Assembly (NCBI GenBank): GCA_036365455.1
Contig: JAWQUS010000008.1
Span: 15,297,501 to 15,361,500, forward strand
Length of the DNA stretch: 64,000 nucleotides
From: Macrosoma leucophasiata
Taxonomy: Eukaryota > Arthropoda > Insecta > Lepidoptera > Hedylidae
Direction: 5' to 3'
Below, one piece after another: positions 1 to 10,300 of the stretch. Positions within the stretch are counted from its first letter, which is position 1, and each line of letters begins with the position of its first letter. Below the pieces are notes generated by a model. The model searched no databases. It was not told the DNA's origin and was given only the letters and a program-made list of their open reading frames with translations. Made by a program: the position numbers and the translations under genes.

Positions 1-880
1 GAAGCACCACCTGTCCACCTCTCTCTTCTGCTAGAATGCTTTCGCGAAGACTTAGAAGGACATCAGAAAATTCTTAAGCACGTGCATTGTCGCCGAGCCG
101 AGCTCTCATATTAATGGTCAAGCGCAGCGTACGAACTCGTTTAGATCGTTTCAACGAAGCGTTCACCTCGTCAGCCCGCGATCTTCACGTTACCATGGGT
201 AGCGATTGACGGAAATCGTCAGCGAACAGTAATGTGACACCACCCACTCAAATGTTCGTTCCTGCGGATGTCCTGTAGGGTTCTATCTACGGCCTCAACA
301 ATATCCAAGATCCCATACAATCAGTGAGCAATCGTTGAGCACATGTCCCTTATCGCTGTTACATGACACACCAAAAACAGTCGTTTCGGCGCTCTTTAAA
401 TGTAAGGGAATTTTAAACATGGCATTTGCTGTCTTGCTATCTGTAAGCAGTGTGGCAGCAATTCCCGACGCTACAGCAATAGCAATTTTGCCTCGGTGAT
501 GATTGGGGAGCTGGTAACCCATATTTGATAGTTCAATCGGTGGTGGAAATGACCACATCTTGAAATGAACTAAGACAGGTGTTCAGCATGCGTTCATTAG
601 TAACTTCGACTTCGCCTCCAATAGCACGTGTCTCAAAGCTCATAGGAAATCTTCGGACAGATGATGACGATACTTCTCCGTCACTGACGCTTGCCTCCGC
701 GAGGGTGTCATCCCAGTTTTGGTCACCGTCAAGAAGGTGACGTGCTACGCAGGCTGCGCGGTAAGTGGGATACTCCACGCCATTAAATGTCCTCAGAAAA
801 GCGAAATACGTTGGGCCTTGGACCGTGTGAAGTAACAACCGCAGGAAATAGCTATCGCCATTATTTGGATGCACGATACC
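1..880 (-). pseudogene. Helitron RepHel helicase remnant
   Basis: Decayed coding piece of a Helitron rolling-circle transposon, read on the minus strand and cut by the left window edge. From about 875 down, the reading shows a block like the Helitron protein between its Rep and helicase parts (HPNNGDSYFLRLLL, then GPTYFAFLRTFNGV and YPTYRAACVARHLL). Around 295-560 follow helicase motifs (NHHRGKIAIAVASGIAATLL, then NDCSLIVWD). Around 100-230 a frame with DDFRQSLP and RADEVNASLKRS matches the next helicase motif, normally GDFRQ. Several frameshifts and stops, and apparent loss of the Walker A stretch, mean it is not functional. Family assignment rests on motif recognition. Confidence 0.8.
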
Positions 881-899
881 TATTAACCTTACCCAATGT

Positions 900-1560
900 G
901 TCCTTGAAAATTACCGGATATTTATGCGAAATTTGAAGTAAATCCATTAATTACTTTTGAGTTTAGCCCGGACATACATACAGACAAACAACAACAGACA
1001 AACAAACACTATATTTGGTTTCGATATCGATAGAAGATAACGACCCAAATATTCTTTAATACAAAAAAATCAATGTACAGTTTTGACTTTCCTACGATTT
1101 AAAAGATTCACAGCTCTTCCCCCGTAGGAGATAGCGTGATAATATGTAGCCTATATGTTGACCGGGCCTGTTAGTAATATTCATACAAAATTTGAAGTAA
1201 ATCCATTTAGTACTTTTTTAGTTTAGCTCGGACATACATACAGACAAATAGACAAAAATTCTGAAAACTGTATTTTTGGCTTCGATTTTTAATGCAGAAC
1301 ACGTCCCAAGTATTCTTTTAAAAATATTCAACGTACAGTTTTGACTTTCCTACGATTTTATTAAATGTAGAGATTCCCGTGGGAATTAATGATTTTTCCG
1401 CAATAAAAAGTAGCCTAAATGTTGGCCAGGCTTAGTATCTATACACCACAAAAAGTTTCATTCGAATCCGTTCAGTAACTTCGGAGATTAGCCTGGACAA
1501 AGGGACAAACAGACAAACAGACAAACAGACAATAAAATTAAAAATCATTGAAAAGTGTTC
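900..1560. repeat. Three degenerate tandem copies of a ~260 bp unit
   Basis: The phrase ATTTGAAGTAAATCCAT occurs near 931 and 1187, and a diverged version (TTCATTCGAATCCGTTCAG) near 1460. Each is followed by AGTTTAGC(C/T)CGGACATACA and an ACAGACAAA-rich stretch, giving a period of about 255-265 bp. Shared internal text includes CAATGTACAGTTTTGACTTT and a TAGCCTA(T/A)ATGTTG word. No coding content. It is probably the multiplied 3' region of an interspersed element whose source I cannot name. Confidence 0.6.
1495..1532. repeat. (ACAGACAA)n simple repeat
   Basis: Short run of ACAAACAG/ACAAACAG units inside the third tandem copy, of the kind often found near the ends of lepidopteran interspersed repeats. 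Confidence 0.7.
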
Positions 1561-1936
1561 TAATACTATTTTAACATCGCCCCCAATTAGTTTTTCGTAA
1601 ATATATACAATGTACAGACACGCGGGTTTTACTGTTTTATTATAAGTATAGATTTATAAAATGGACATGTCATTGACTTACATACAGACTTGATTTCAAG
1701 GGGGGTATTTTAAAGCAGGTGTGCGAACGATAAGTAACGTATACTTAATAATACTACATATTTCAACGTGAGAACAGGCACCCTCGATCCCCCGCCGCTA
1801 AGTTCGCCGGTGCCTGCGCAGTGCGCAGAGCATGGGGGAAGAATCAAAAGAAAATTGAAATAACGGTTCTTGGGGACCTCTGAGCAAGGTACTGTAATTT
1901 ACCGTAGGCGCAGATAAAAGGTCCCTTCCGTAGGTG

Positions 1937-2120
1937 TTTTTTTTTAATGTTATGAAGTGGGCAAACAAGCGAAGAGTTCATATTGATGGTAGGTAAATAC
2001 CTACTGTAGCCTATTAACGTTTACATGAAACCAGAGATTTCAATGTAGATCCGTTGCCACTCTTGAGGTTGATATACCTACCCAATATACCTACCTCTTG
2101 ACCGGAACACGATAGTGCTA
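1937..2120 (-). repeat. Family B interspersed repeat, degenerate copy
   Basis: Matches, with many changes, the family seen in full at 35629-35912 and 44652-44937. Landmarks are GGCAAACAAGCG, GTTCATATTGATGGT, TGTAGCCTATTA, CGTTGCCACTC and GACCGGAACACGATAGTGCT, in minus-strand order. Old copy. Confidence 0.6.
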
Positions 2121-3093
2121 ATGTGCTGATGCAGAGGTGTCTACGTCCGGGAGCTGTCACTGGATCTCTCTGTTACACAGTTGTGGCTAGCGACTGTGTC
2201 ATGATTGTTTACTTTTATTTAGACAGTAGGTACCTCTACATTAAAATTTACAGAATTCTAACACTAGGTGTTTCTCGTGGCTTCGCCTGCGTGCATTCCG
2301 GGTTTGCCTGTTAAAACATAGATTTATTATACTACTTATAAATCTACACTCTCTGCCTACCCCGTTAGGGACCTGGCGTGAAGATACATACATACATACT
2401 TATAAATCTTTGTGTTAAAATACACAAATACGCAATGTTTATTGTAGATATATAAATTAACATTCTTAAATATATTTTTTAAAATTTGTTTAAATCTCTT
2501 TACTTACTTGCAGTATCAGAAGTGACAATTTAACGCATCTACATTGAGATTTCAGGTTTTTATATACCTACTTAATGTCTAGACAATAACACAAATTATT
2601 ACCTACTTTAAAAATTTTATATGAATAGTATACCAATAGATTTCTTCGCTAACGTCAAGTTTAGAATTTGCGTTTACAGTAGGTATGTTTAAACGACGCG
2701 AGATTGTTTTTTTTTTTCTTTTTACCATACCGCTATTTTAAGCGAAGTAGCCCCATTCGGTCAACACCCAGACAATTATTTTAGTCTACAATTCCAACAC
2801 CGCCTACACTGCATTGGTTGCATTTTGGATAAACTGCATTATATCTACTTAGCGCCTGTGCATCTACCGCAATCATTTGAATAAATTGTTAGACACCTAA
2901 GCAAGCTACCTACGATGAAATGAAATTTAAAGAAATCAGTTAAGTAGGTATAAGAAAAATGATAAGAGTGCCTATGGACTGCAATGATCCAGTCTATTGC
3001 AGCCCGCTGTAGCCGAGTAGAGTACGAGACGAGTATGCACAGACTTCGCATATGTAAATTAGGTTAGCATACATTGTATACAAACCTTTTTTT
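2121..3093. other. Gene-less stretch
   Basis: AT-rich with a few short repeat scraps. At 2345-2395 lies CTCTGCCTACCCCGTTAGGG followed by GGCGTGAAGATACATACATA, the shared SINE/LINE-like tail word also seen near 23000 and 31730. No open frame here has supportable coding character. Confidence 0.6.
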
Positions 3094-3094
3094 C

Positions 3095-3455
3095 AATCAT
3101 CATCATCATTTCAGCCAAAAGACGTCCACTGCTGAACAAAGGCCTCCCCCAAAGAATGCCACAACGAACGGTCCCGGGCCGCCCTTATCCAGCGATTGCC
3201 CGCGACCTTCACCGGGTCGTCGGTCCATCTCGTGGGGGGCCTGCCTACGCTTCGTTTTCCGGTACGTGGTCGCCACTCTAGAACTTTTCTCATTTCTGAT
3301 TCGATCTCGCAGAGAAACTCTCCATTGCTCTCTGAGTGACCTTGAGCCTTCTTATGAGGCCCATAGTGAGCGACCACGTTTCGGTTCCGTATGTCATCAC
3401 TGGCAACACACACTGGTCAAAGACCTTCTTCTTCAGACACTGCGGTAAATTGGAC
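3095..3455 (-). mobile_element. RTE-type LINE, 3' end fragment
   Basis: Minus-strand translation ends with residues typical of the C-terminus of lepidopteran RTE reverse transcriptases: VLEWRPRTGKRSVGRPPTRW, then VKVAGNRWIRAARDRS and EAFVQQWTSFG. The preceding part (VASDDIRNRNVVAHYGPHKK) is frameshifted relative to the family, and an internal piece is missing, so this is a 5'-truncated, broken copy. Its 3' end is a short GAT microsatellite (ATCATCATCATCATT on the plus strand at about 3096), the usual RTE tail. Confidence 0.8.
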
Positions 3456-4241
3456 GAGAAGATATAACGCAGACTGAGATTCTTTTTTTTCTAATGATAA
3501 TGTATTTTTTTGTAAATTTATACTAAGTACCTAGGTACTTATAATAAAAAAAATATATCTGACATTGAGGATGAGCACGATGATGATTTTCATTTTCATC
3601 CCATCCGATTCAGACCGATCCAACTGTATCTGTGAGGTTCGATCTGCATCTCAATTACAGCAAGAGTATTAATACTCTTATAATATAGCTATTATTATAC
3701 CTAGTAAATAAACAATATTTCTTCTGTTCAATTTCTGTCCGAAGTCAAATTTTTCTTTGTTTTCTAAATTCACTCGCGTGTGTTATTGCGAAAGAATTAA
3801 ACATTACAATGTTCTACTTTCATGCTTGCAACCTATAGGTAGCGCAAAGAGGAAGTTCGTTTTCATTGGACATCTACGCCGAACTGAAACTGGCACTTAC
3901 TAGACAGTAAGTACCTATCTACCTACTTAAAACTTCGCAATCAAAAATACTTATTCAAAAGGAAATTAAAATTTATTACTGATTCAGAAAAACCTGAAGT
4001 CCGTTAGAAGATTTCCTTTAATAACCCAAAAAAAAACATTTTTTTGTAGAAATTATATTTGCGGTTTTTCTTTCGTATACAACACTTATGTATTGTATAC
4101 CCAACTTCTTCTTACTTAGATAACATTATTGTTTTCTAATGTTTCGTGTGTAGGTACCGATTTGTTTGGAGCGGCCCAAAAATTATGGTAAGTACAAATA
4201 TCACAAAAATGACAAAAATCTATAAATGTTTGAAAATTATA
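3456..4241. other. Gene-less AT-rich stretch
   Basis: Poly-T/A runs, AATAAA words and TAGGTACCTA words typical of lepidopteran intergenic DNA. I see no gene or clear repeat. Confidence 0.55.
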
Positions 4242-4547
4242 CGTAACTTCACGCCTGTAATCCCCGAAGGGGTAGGCAGAGGTAAATGCATGCATTCAAG
4301 CATACATGCAAACACCCACGATTCGCCGGTTACGTTTAGGCCCATGTAACAGGTGGCGAGCCTGTTGACATCTCCGGGTACATACCAAACTTCGAGGTAC
4401 TGGGTAATTTCCAGAAAATGGATAATCCCAATAGAACCAGATAAAAATGACTTTACACCATTATCTCTGATAACCCCCTACCCGGGAATCGAACCCAGGA
4501 CCTCAGCGTAGTAGTAGTGGCCTGCTACCACTAGGCTACCGAGGCAG
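4242..4547 (-). mobile_element. Family A tRNA-headed SINE, full length
   Basis: About 306 bp, minus orientation. The 5' end (plus-strand right edge) reads CTGCCTCGGTAGCCTAGTGG after reverse complement, an A-box-like word, and GGTTCGATTCCCGGG is the B-box-like word. The 3' end is CCCCGAAGGGG then a GGCGTGAAGTTACG-type tail with no poly-A. Same family as 15927-16234 and 60438-60741, where target duplications fix the ends. Confidence 0.8.
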
Positions 4548-5088
4548 TTAAAAATTAAAATAATAATGATGACTAAAAATTTCTTCATCTATTAATATCC
4601 CCTCGTGTAGAATAAATGGGAATACTCCGATCAAACTCCGATCTTTGGTTCCCATGTTTCGTCATTTTCCAAAAAAAAAATGAAAAGTAAGAAAGTTACT
4701 AAATTAGTTTAGCAAGTAAATCTTATAAATAATCAATATATCGGCTCAGTGTCAGACATAATTTGTTTAGTATTAAAAATCACTTTTGGCAGAGAATATG
4801 TAATATATTCACACTTGCATTCATCAAAATTACAGTAACTTAGTAACTTTCGTTCTTAATTAATTATTAATAATTATTAGGTACAGTTCACCGACAGAGT
4901 AACGATATAACGATATGCTGCCACGACACAACATGTGCCCCGAGTGAGCGTCGATAGATTATCTTAAAAACCTTTGGTGTTCTACGGGAAATTTTAATCC
5001 AATAGATAGTATTAGACCTGTTTTTAATGAACTTCTAAAATGTTTACTACAAATTGTACTGTCATCTTTAGATAGCCAGTCACGATTA
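4548..5088. other. Gene-less stretch
   Basis: AT-rich, no supportable coding frame and no recognised repeat. Confidence 0.5.
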
Positions 5089-5264
5089 GTGCCTAGTGCG
5101 AGATTTTATTAACTCTTACGCGAATTCGATCGCGTAAGAGTAAACGCAGATTTGTATGGAATTGAAGGAACGTCCTCGATTCACCGCTAGATGACGCTCC
5201 TTCAATTCCATACAAATCTGCGTTTACTCTACGCGATCGCGATCGAAAATCTCGCACTAGGCAC
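5089..5264. mobile_element. Near-palindromic MITE
   Basis: Terminal inverted repeats GTGCCTAGTGCGAGATTTT at the left and its complement at 5246-5264. Inside, almost the whole element is a second long inverted repeat: AGAGTAAACGCAGATTTGTA followed by TGGAATTGAAGGA is mirrored at about 5186-5232. The unpaired centre is only about 20 bp. No clear target duplication is visible. No coding capacity. Confidence 0.8.
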
Positions 5265-5399
5265 GTGATGAGACGACGGCCCAGGGCTTCAAACAAGGAG
5301 CGATTGGTGAAGATGACCGTCAAACTCGCACCTGACACTCACGGTGGATGGTAAGGATAGCTAAACGTTCAACCAGTGTTGTCAATCGTACAAATGAAT

Positions 5400-5840
5400 G
5401 TACTTTAACAGGTGGTAGAGTTCCAGTGTAGGAGCTCGAGGGCGTAGGCACTCCGGGAAAAGCATCCGTCTACCCACTAAAAACCCCTGGGTGTTCCGAC
5501 TCGTCCGCCATCAATGGCGGGGTCACGGGAACGCCATCGTACACATCCGACGCCTGCTCGTTGCCGAGCCCTCCTCAGAGCCTTTCGGCTCCAACCAACA
5601 CTAATGACGTGCGGAACACCTGCACGCCAGCCAGCCCGGGACCTCTCCATTCGGGCGACGGACATCCCCTAGTCCGGCGACCGAAGGTCCCTGCCACGAC
5701 CACTCACAACGCCAGGCGTCCCAAGACGTCCGGGTGGAGGAGTCCAGGGATACACAGTACGGCCCCGGGGGAGCGGGATTGACAGGGATGACCTGACCCT
5801 CAACCACCCCCGCGACCCCACCACGTCCCTATCTGACGGC
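5400..5840. other. GC-rich block of unknown origin
   Basis: Strikingly GC-rich against AT-rich surroundings. It opens with a Family B end (GGTGGTAGAGTTCCAGTG then GAGCTCGAGGGCGTAGGCA near 5410-5450). Short overlapping frames are open on both strands, as expected from GC-rich sequence with few stop codons. None matches a protein I know. It may be the 5' region of a non-LTR element or a captured fragment. Confidence 0.4.
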
Positions 5841-5933
5841 GGGACCACTGCTAGGCGGCTATGTAGAATAATTTTGATTATACCGTACACAGAGTGGGCC
5901 TAATCCAAAAATTTATTATACTACTTACTTACG

Positions 5934-6183
5934 GCACACCGCGGACACTCCGCCAAAATTCCATACAAACCATAGAGGTAGCGTTATAATTCTATGATAC
6001 AAACGCTAAATTTGGTTTCTATTAAACAGACATCAATCAGTGACATGTATTTACACGCGCACCTGTGTGCGTAGCACGTACAAAATACCAACCGTCGCCC
6101 ATAAGAGGGGAAGGGGTTGAGTGATGCGAGCAAATCGGGCGGGACGTCGAAGTATCCATTCTACACGTAGTATTATTACATAT
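5934..6183. repeat. Family G interspersed repeat, copy 1
   Basis: Begins CACACCGCGGACACTCCGCC and ends CGGGCGGGACGTCGAAG then TATTATTACATATTC. The same text, slightly shorter, recurs at 45302-45508. Internal landmarks are AGACATCAATCAGTGAC and GTGCGTAGCACGTA. Non-coding, unclassified. A short piece of its 3' end recurs near 7866. Confidence 0.7.
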
Positions 6184-6186
6184 TCA

Positions 6187-7186
6187 TACTTCCTTCCTTA
6201 TTTACATAAATGATATTTGTAAACTAACATTACAAAAAGGTACAATCTTTAGTTTTGCTGATGACACTGCATTGGTATTCCAGGGAGAGACTTGGAACGA
6301 GGTATTCGCCACAGCTCAACACGGTCTAGTTACAGTAGGTAAGTGGCTTAACGCAAAACTTCTTTCGTTAAACCTGGAGAAGACTAAATACATGGCTTTT
6401 AGTGTATCAGATAAATCTCAACCACCTAACACAAATAAACTTTATGGAAGTAAAATATTTGCAACACACCTCTGACTGCTATCTGACGCTGTCTTGAAAT
6501 TAAAAAAACTAGAGAATTGAAATATCTTGGTGTTACAATTGATGATCTATGTACGAGTAAATGGTATTCTCATATTAAAGTTCTCATATCTAGAGTACGC
6601 AAGTTGTCTTGGATTTTTAAGAAATTACAGTATATTGCTACGCGTGAAATCTTGATAATATTCGTAGTATATAAATCCATACGTCAATCAATCATCCAAT
6701 ATTGTATTTCAGTTTGGGGAGGAGCTCTTCCTTCTCAATTTATTTATTTAGAAAGAGCCCAAACATTTCTGCTTAAAATAATGTTTTTTAAAAATGCTAG
6801 ATTCCCTACCGAGGGCCTTTATAATGAATGTCAATTACTCTCAGTCCGGAAACTATTTAATTTACATACTGTAATAAGAAAACACAAAAACACACCATTT
6901 GATCTCGAAAAGCCAATAACAACAAGAAGAAAATATTTAATATGCAAACCATTTAAAATTAATACAAGTTATATTAAGTACCAATATAGCTACATGTCTA
7001 TAAGTCTCTATAACAAGCCTAATAAAATATTAGGTATACATATTGCTAATTACATGAGTTGTAAATTTATATTAACGAAATATCTGCTTGCCTTGAGTCA
7101 TGATGCTACAGAAAGTATATTATATTAATTTCTATAATATCACTTATGTGAATCAATTTTGAGATTGGCATACAGGACAACACTCG

Positions 7187-7217
<31 letters not shown>

Positions 7218-7500
7218 GATCGCACGTAAGCACACAGAGCATATTTCTCATTTTTTTATTTTTATTTTATTTTAAGAAGTTAAATAACTTAAAAACCTAA
7301 TTTAGTATTTTATCAGTTATTTAATGTATTTTTCTTCTTATTATTTTATTTTTTAAGTAGAAAGAAACCAACTTGATATGATACATAATGGAAGGTGATC
7401 CCCAAGATACAGGTCGACCTAGTTTGGGGATCATTGATTATAAGTTCAAAATGTAACATGTGTAATGTATGGAAATAAAGATTTTTATTTATTTATTTAT
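6187..7500 (+). mobile_element. 5'-truncated non-LTR retrotransposon (CR1/jockey-like)
   Basis: C-terminal half of a reverse transcriptase. It shows the catalytic motif FADDT within FSFADDTALVFQGE (around 6250-6290), then VGKWLNAKLLSLNLEKTKYM. After a frame disruption near 6440-6500 come ELKYLGVTIDDL, YKSIRQSIIQYCISVWGG and LERAQTFLLKIMFFKNARFP. These are the standard RT palm and thumb and C-terminal blocks of CR1/jockey-type LINEs. The 3' UTR has a CA microsatellite, and the element ends in an ATTT repeat (about 7475-7500). The RT start lies left of the truncation and ORF1 is absent, so it is dead. Confidence 0.8.
7186..7217. repeat. (CA)n microsatellite
   Basis: Nearly pure CA run in the 3' untranslated part of the LINE. 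Confidence 0.85.
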
Positions 7501-7540
7501 TCTCTGCTTACGGCCTAATCTCCTTAGGTACTTTTTTAAT

Positions 7541-7595
7541 ATAATGGCATCGCTATTACGCATATTGCCAGTGTCAAGTAAAACGATATTTCGTA
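7541..7595 (+). repeat. Family E head fragment
   Basis: ATGGCATCGCTATTACGCAT and GTGTCAAGTAAAACGATATT match the start of the copies at 8499 and 29634. The rest of the unit is missing. Confidence 0.6.
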
Positions 7596-8187
7596 AGGCG
7601 GCCAACTTTCTGGAAATAGCATGTGGGACTTTTGGTGGATATAGGTACTTATAGGGTATGGTGGATGCGAAGTATGAAGATTTGTCAGTAGCTATACGTA
7701 CCAAGACATAAAAACACAAAACTTACATACTGAAGTCATTTAAATTTATTTTTAAATAGTATTTATCACTAGAGTGACACTTTTTTACAAGAATGCTAAA
7801 TGGATCAAAGTGAGCACATACACCCACGCAAAAAGTTTTCAATTGAATTTACACAATACGTACGTAGTATTATTACATATTCTCTGGTGTTAATGCACGT
7901 AGTAGGTACGTAGGTACCTAGATGCTCCGCTGTTGTTTGCATGCGTGTGTGGGTGTAGTGTTTAATGTATCTGTGTGTGTGGTTATGTAGTAGCTTGAAT
8001 GCATCGAATGCGGGACATGGACGCATCCAACGTTTTGCGGGACTTTTTAAATAATTCTTGTAAAGCGGGATCATTCAGCATTACGGGACGGTCCCGCAGA
8101 ATCCGGGACGGTTGGCCGCTTATTTCGTATTCATCTTATGCAGCGTAAAAGTAAGAGTCAGTCGGTCAATTAACAGTTAGTCAGTCA

Positions 8188-8445
8188 GAGTCACTGTCAG
8201 TAATTCGAGTAAAGCGATGGCTACTATACCAGAACATTTATAATGAAGTTTTGGGGCAACCTGAAAAGCCGTGTTTTCACACTGTTATTCTATTTCACTA
8301 TACACGAGCACTGTAATAAACCTGTATCAAACAAAATGGCATCAACTTTGTTAAATATAACTCCAAAATACACCAAGAAAAAAAAATGAAACTGGAGCTC
8401 CACACGCCTCTTTCAAGGTTCCCGCCAAAACTCCCATGCACTTTT
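8188..8445 (+). repeat. Family E interspersed repeat, partial copy
   Basis: Shares GTAAAGCGATGGCTACT, CATTTATAATGAAGTTTTGG, TATTTCACTATACACGAGCA and CGCCTCTTTCAAGGTTCCCG with the longer copies at 8499-8893 and 29634-29997. Non-coding and unclassified. It sits next to a second copy in the same orientation. Confidence 0.7.
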
Positions 8446-8498
8446 CTAAATTAAGATTTCATGTCCGGTGCAACTAAATTCAACCATAGATTTTTTTT

Positions 8499-8893
8499 AT
8501 GGCATAGCTATTACGCATATTGCCAGTGTTAAGTAAAACGATATTTCGTATTTATTAAATATTTTAAACAGCGTAAAAGTTAGTAGGTATAATATAGTCA
8601 GTCAATTACTTATTAAGTATGTCAGCCAAGTGAGTTACAGTCAAGTTATTCGAGTAAAGCGATGGCTACTTTACCGAAACATTTACAATGAAGTTTTGGA
8701 GGCAACCGGAAAGGTCGCGTTTTCGCACTGTTATTTTATTTCACTATACGCGGGCACTGAAATAAACCTATATCAAATAAAATGCCACCAACTTTATTCA
8801 ATATAACTTAAAAATACACCAAGAAAATGAAATAAAATAAGAGCACCATACGCCTCTTTCAAGGTTCTCGCTAAAACTCAACCATAGATTTAA
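8499..8893 (+). repeat. Family E interspersed repeat, long copy
   Basis: Head GCATAGCTATTACGCATATT, middle GAGTAAAGCGATGGCTACTT, tail CGCCTCTTTCAAGGTTCTCG. It forms a tandem pair with the copy just upstream. No coding capacity. Confidence 0.7.
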
Positions 8894-8984
8894 TAAACTA
8901 CTGTGAATTCAACTGATTCAAAATTCTAAACGCACCCATTATGATTGTCTTTGGTCAAACCAAAGACAAAGGGTGAGTGATCAA

Positions 8985-9110
8985 CAGGGTTGTTGATATC
9001 TTTTAACATATCGAACTTTCGCTAAATCGATATTTCAAAATAATTTTATCAATATCAGAGTTTGATATATCGATATTTCTCTCTGATATTTTATTTATAT
9101 CGGATTTAAG
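8985..9110. promoter_or_regulatory. Cluster of ATCGATAT-type words
   Basis: Several (T)ATCGAT(A) words lie here (around 9030-9100) and again near 9889-9912, about 0.3-1.2 kb upstream of the gamma-SNAP start. TATCGATA is the insect DREF site core. Function is inference only, since such words also arise in AT-rich DNA. Confidence 0.25.
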
Positions 9111-9431
9111 AAGCGGTAACAATCATATACAAAGGTTATAGTTCAGTACATATGTTAGGCAACACAAATTATACACCTATGATTAATGTCACCCCTTACA
9201 TTTTCACACCACCGCACAGGCACCGCACTACCAACAGAATTCAGTGGATAAAGTATTATAGTTGTTATATGCGAAAGCTCCTAAATGGTGTCTATTTTTA
9301 ACTTTTATTTTTGTACACAGTTATATTTTCACTGTCTGCTTTCCAAAAATAATAAAAATAAATAAAGTAGATACGATGATGTTGTAGCTTACATAAATAA
9401 TTGGCGAGAAAAATTAAAACTTATATACATT

Positions 9432-9577
9432 CCCCGTTATTCATAAACGTACATTAGTTACGTTTTAGCTATAGAATGCTTTGTCTTTGTCAGTTGCATT
9501 GTCAAATGCGTAGGATAGAAAAAGACAAAGGAGAGATTAGCAACACTTTATCTAAAATACGTTTATGAATAAGGGGG
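9432..9577. mobile_element. TTATTCATAAACG MITE, copy 1
   Basis: Terminal inverted repeats CCCC(n)TTATTCATAAACGTA. Inner arms ATAGAATGCTTTGTCTTTGT and ATAGAAAAAGACAAAGG make most of the 146 bp self-complementary. Same family at 10770-10904 and 62094-62239. Confidence 0.8.
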
Positions 9578-10079
9578 CTAGTGTGTACGCACGTAAGAAG
9601 TTATACTTTTCTAGTGTAACAATCCAATTTATAAATCAAAACAACAAAAAATATTTATTAGATAATAATAATAATTTTATTCATAATGTATGTACAATTA
9701 TACATACCGACAAAAATATTTTCAAAAATAAAAAGTTTTGCAACTAACATTAGAATGTTTCTTGCTTTTCTGTTCACTGCAACTATCTTTAGACTGTCGC
9801 AATTTTTTCATGACTCTCATCATGCTTTCCAATCGCGCCAAAAGAAATATAACTAAGAAGAATAATCATCCAAAAAATATTGGTAATAAATATCGATATT
9901 TCTATATAGCGATATTTTATCCACAGCCCTACTTTCTTGTTCTGACACTTCTGACAACGAATGTCAACATTGTCAACGTCATTATTTAGTGATATTCGGT
10001 GGTACACTTCGGTAATTTCGGTATTTGGTCATACTGGATTTTTGATTTTCGGATAATTTGCATATTTCGCATGGAAGAG

Positions 10080-10247
10080 TCCATTACCTAAGAAATAAGA
10101 AAGAAATTCAGATTCAGTTTGATTCGGTCGTGGTCGCTGTTCGCTATTGCCACTTTCTTTGAGTCTCTTTACTTGCTGCTGTCTCCTCTGTCATTCTTCT
10201 CCACTATTGATTATCTCAAAAAATTCCGACATCAGTAGAACAACATT
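10080..10247 (+). promoter_or_regulatory. Probable 5' UTR/promoter of gamma-SNAP
   Basis: A pyrimidine-rich stretch (CTTTACTTGCTGCTGTCTCC) runs into the start codon. No TATA box is evident, which suits a housekeeping gene. The exact transcription start cannot be read from the sequence. Confidence 0.35.
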
Positions 10248-10300
10248 ATGTCCGCTAAGTTGCACGAAGCTCAAGAGCATTGTAAAGCTGCAGAGAAATT
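10248..10300 (+). CDS. NAPG: gamma-SNAP exon 1
   Basis: Residues 1-17 plus two bases of codon 18; starts MSAKLHEAQEHCK. Donor GTAAGT. Confidence 0.9.
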
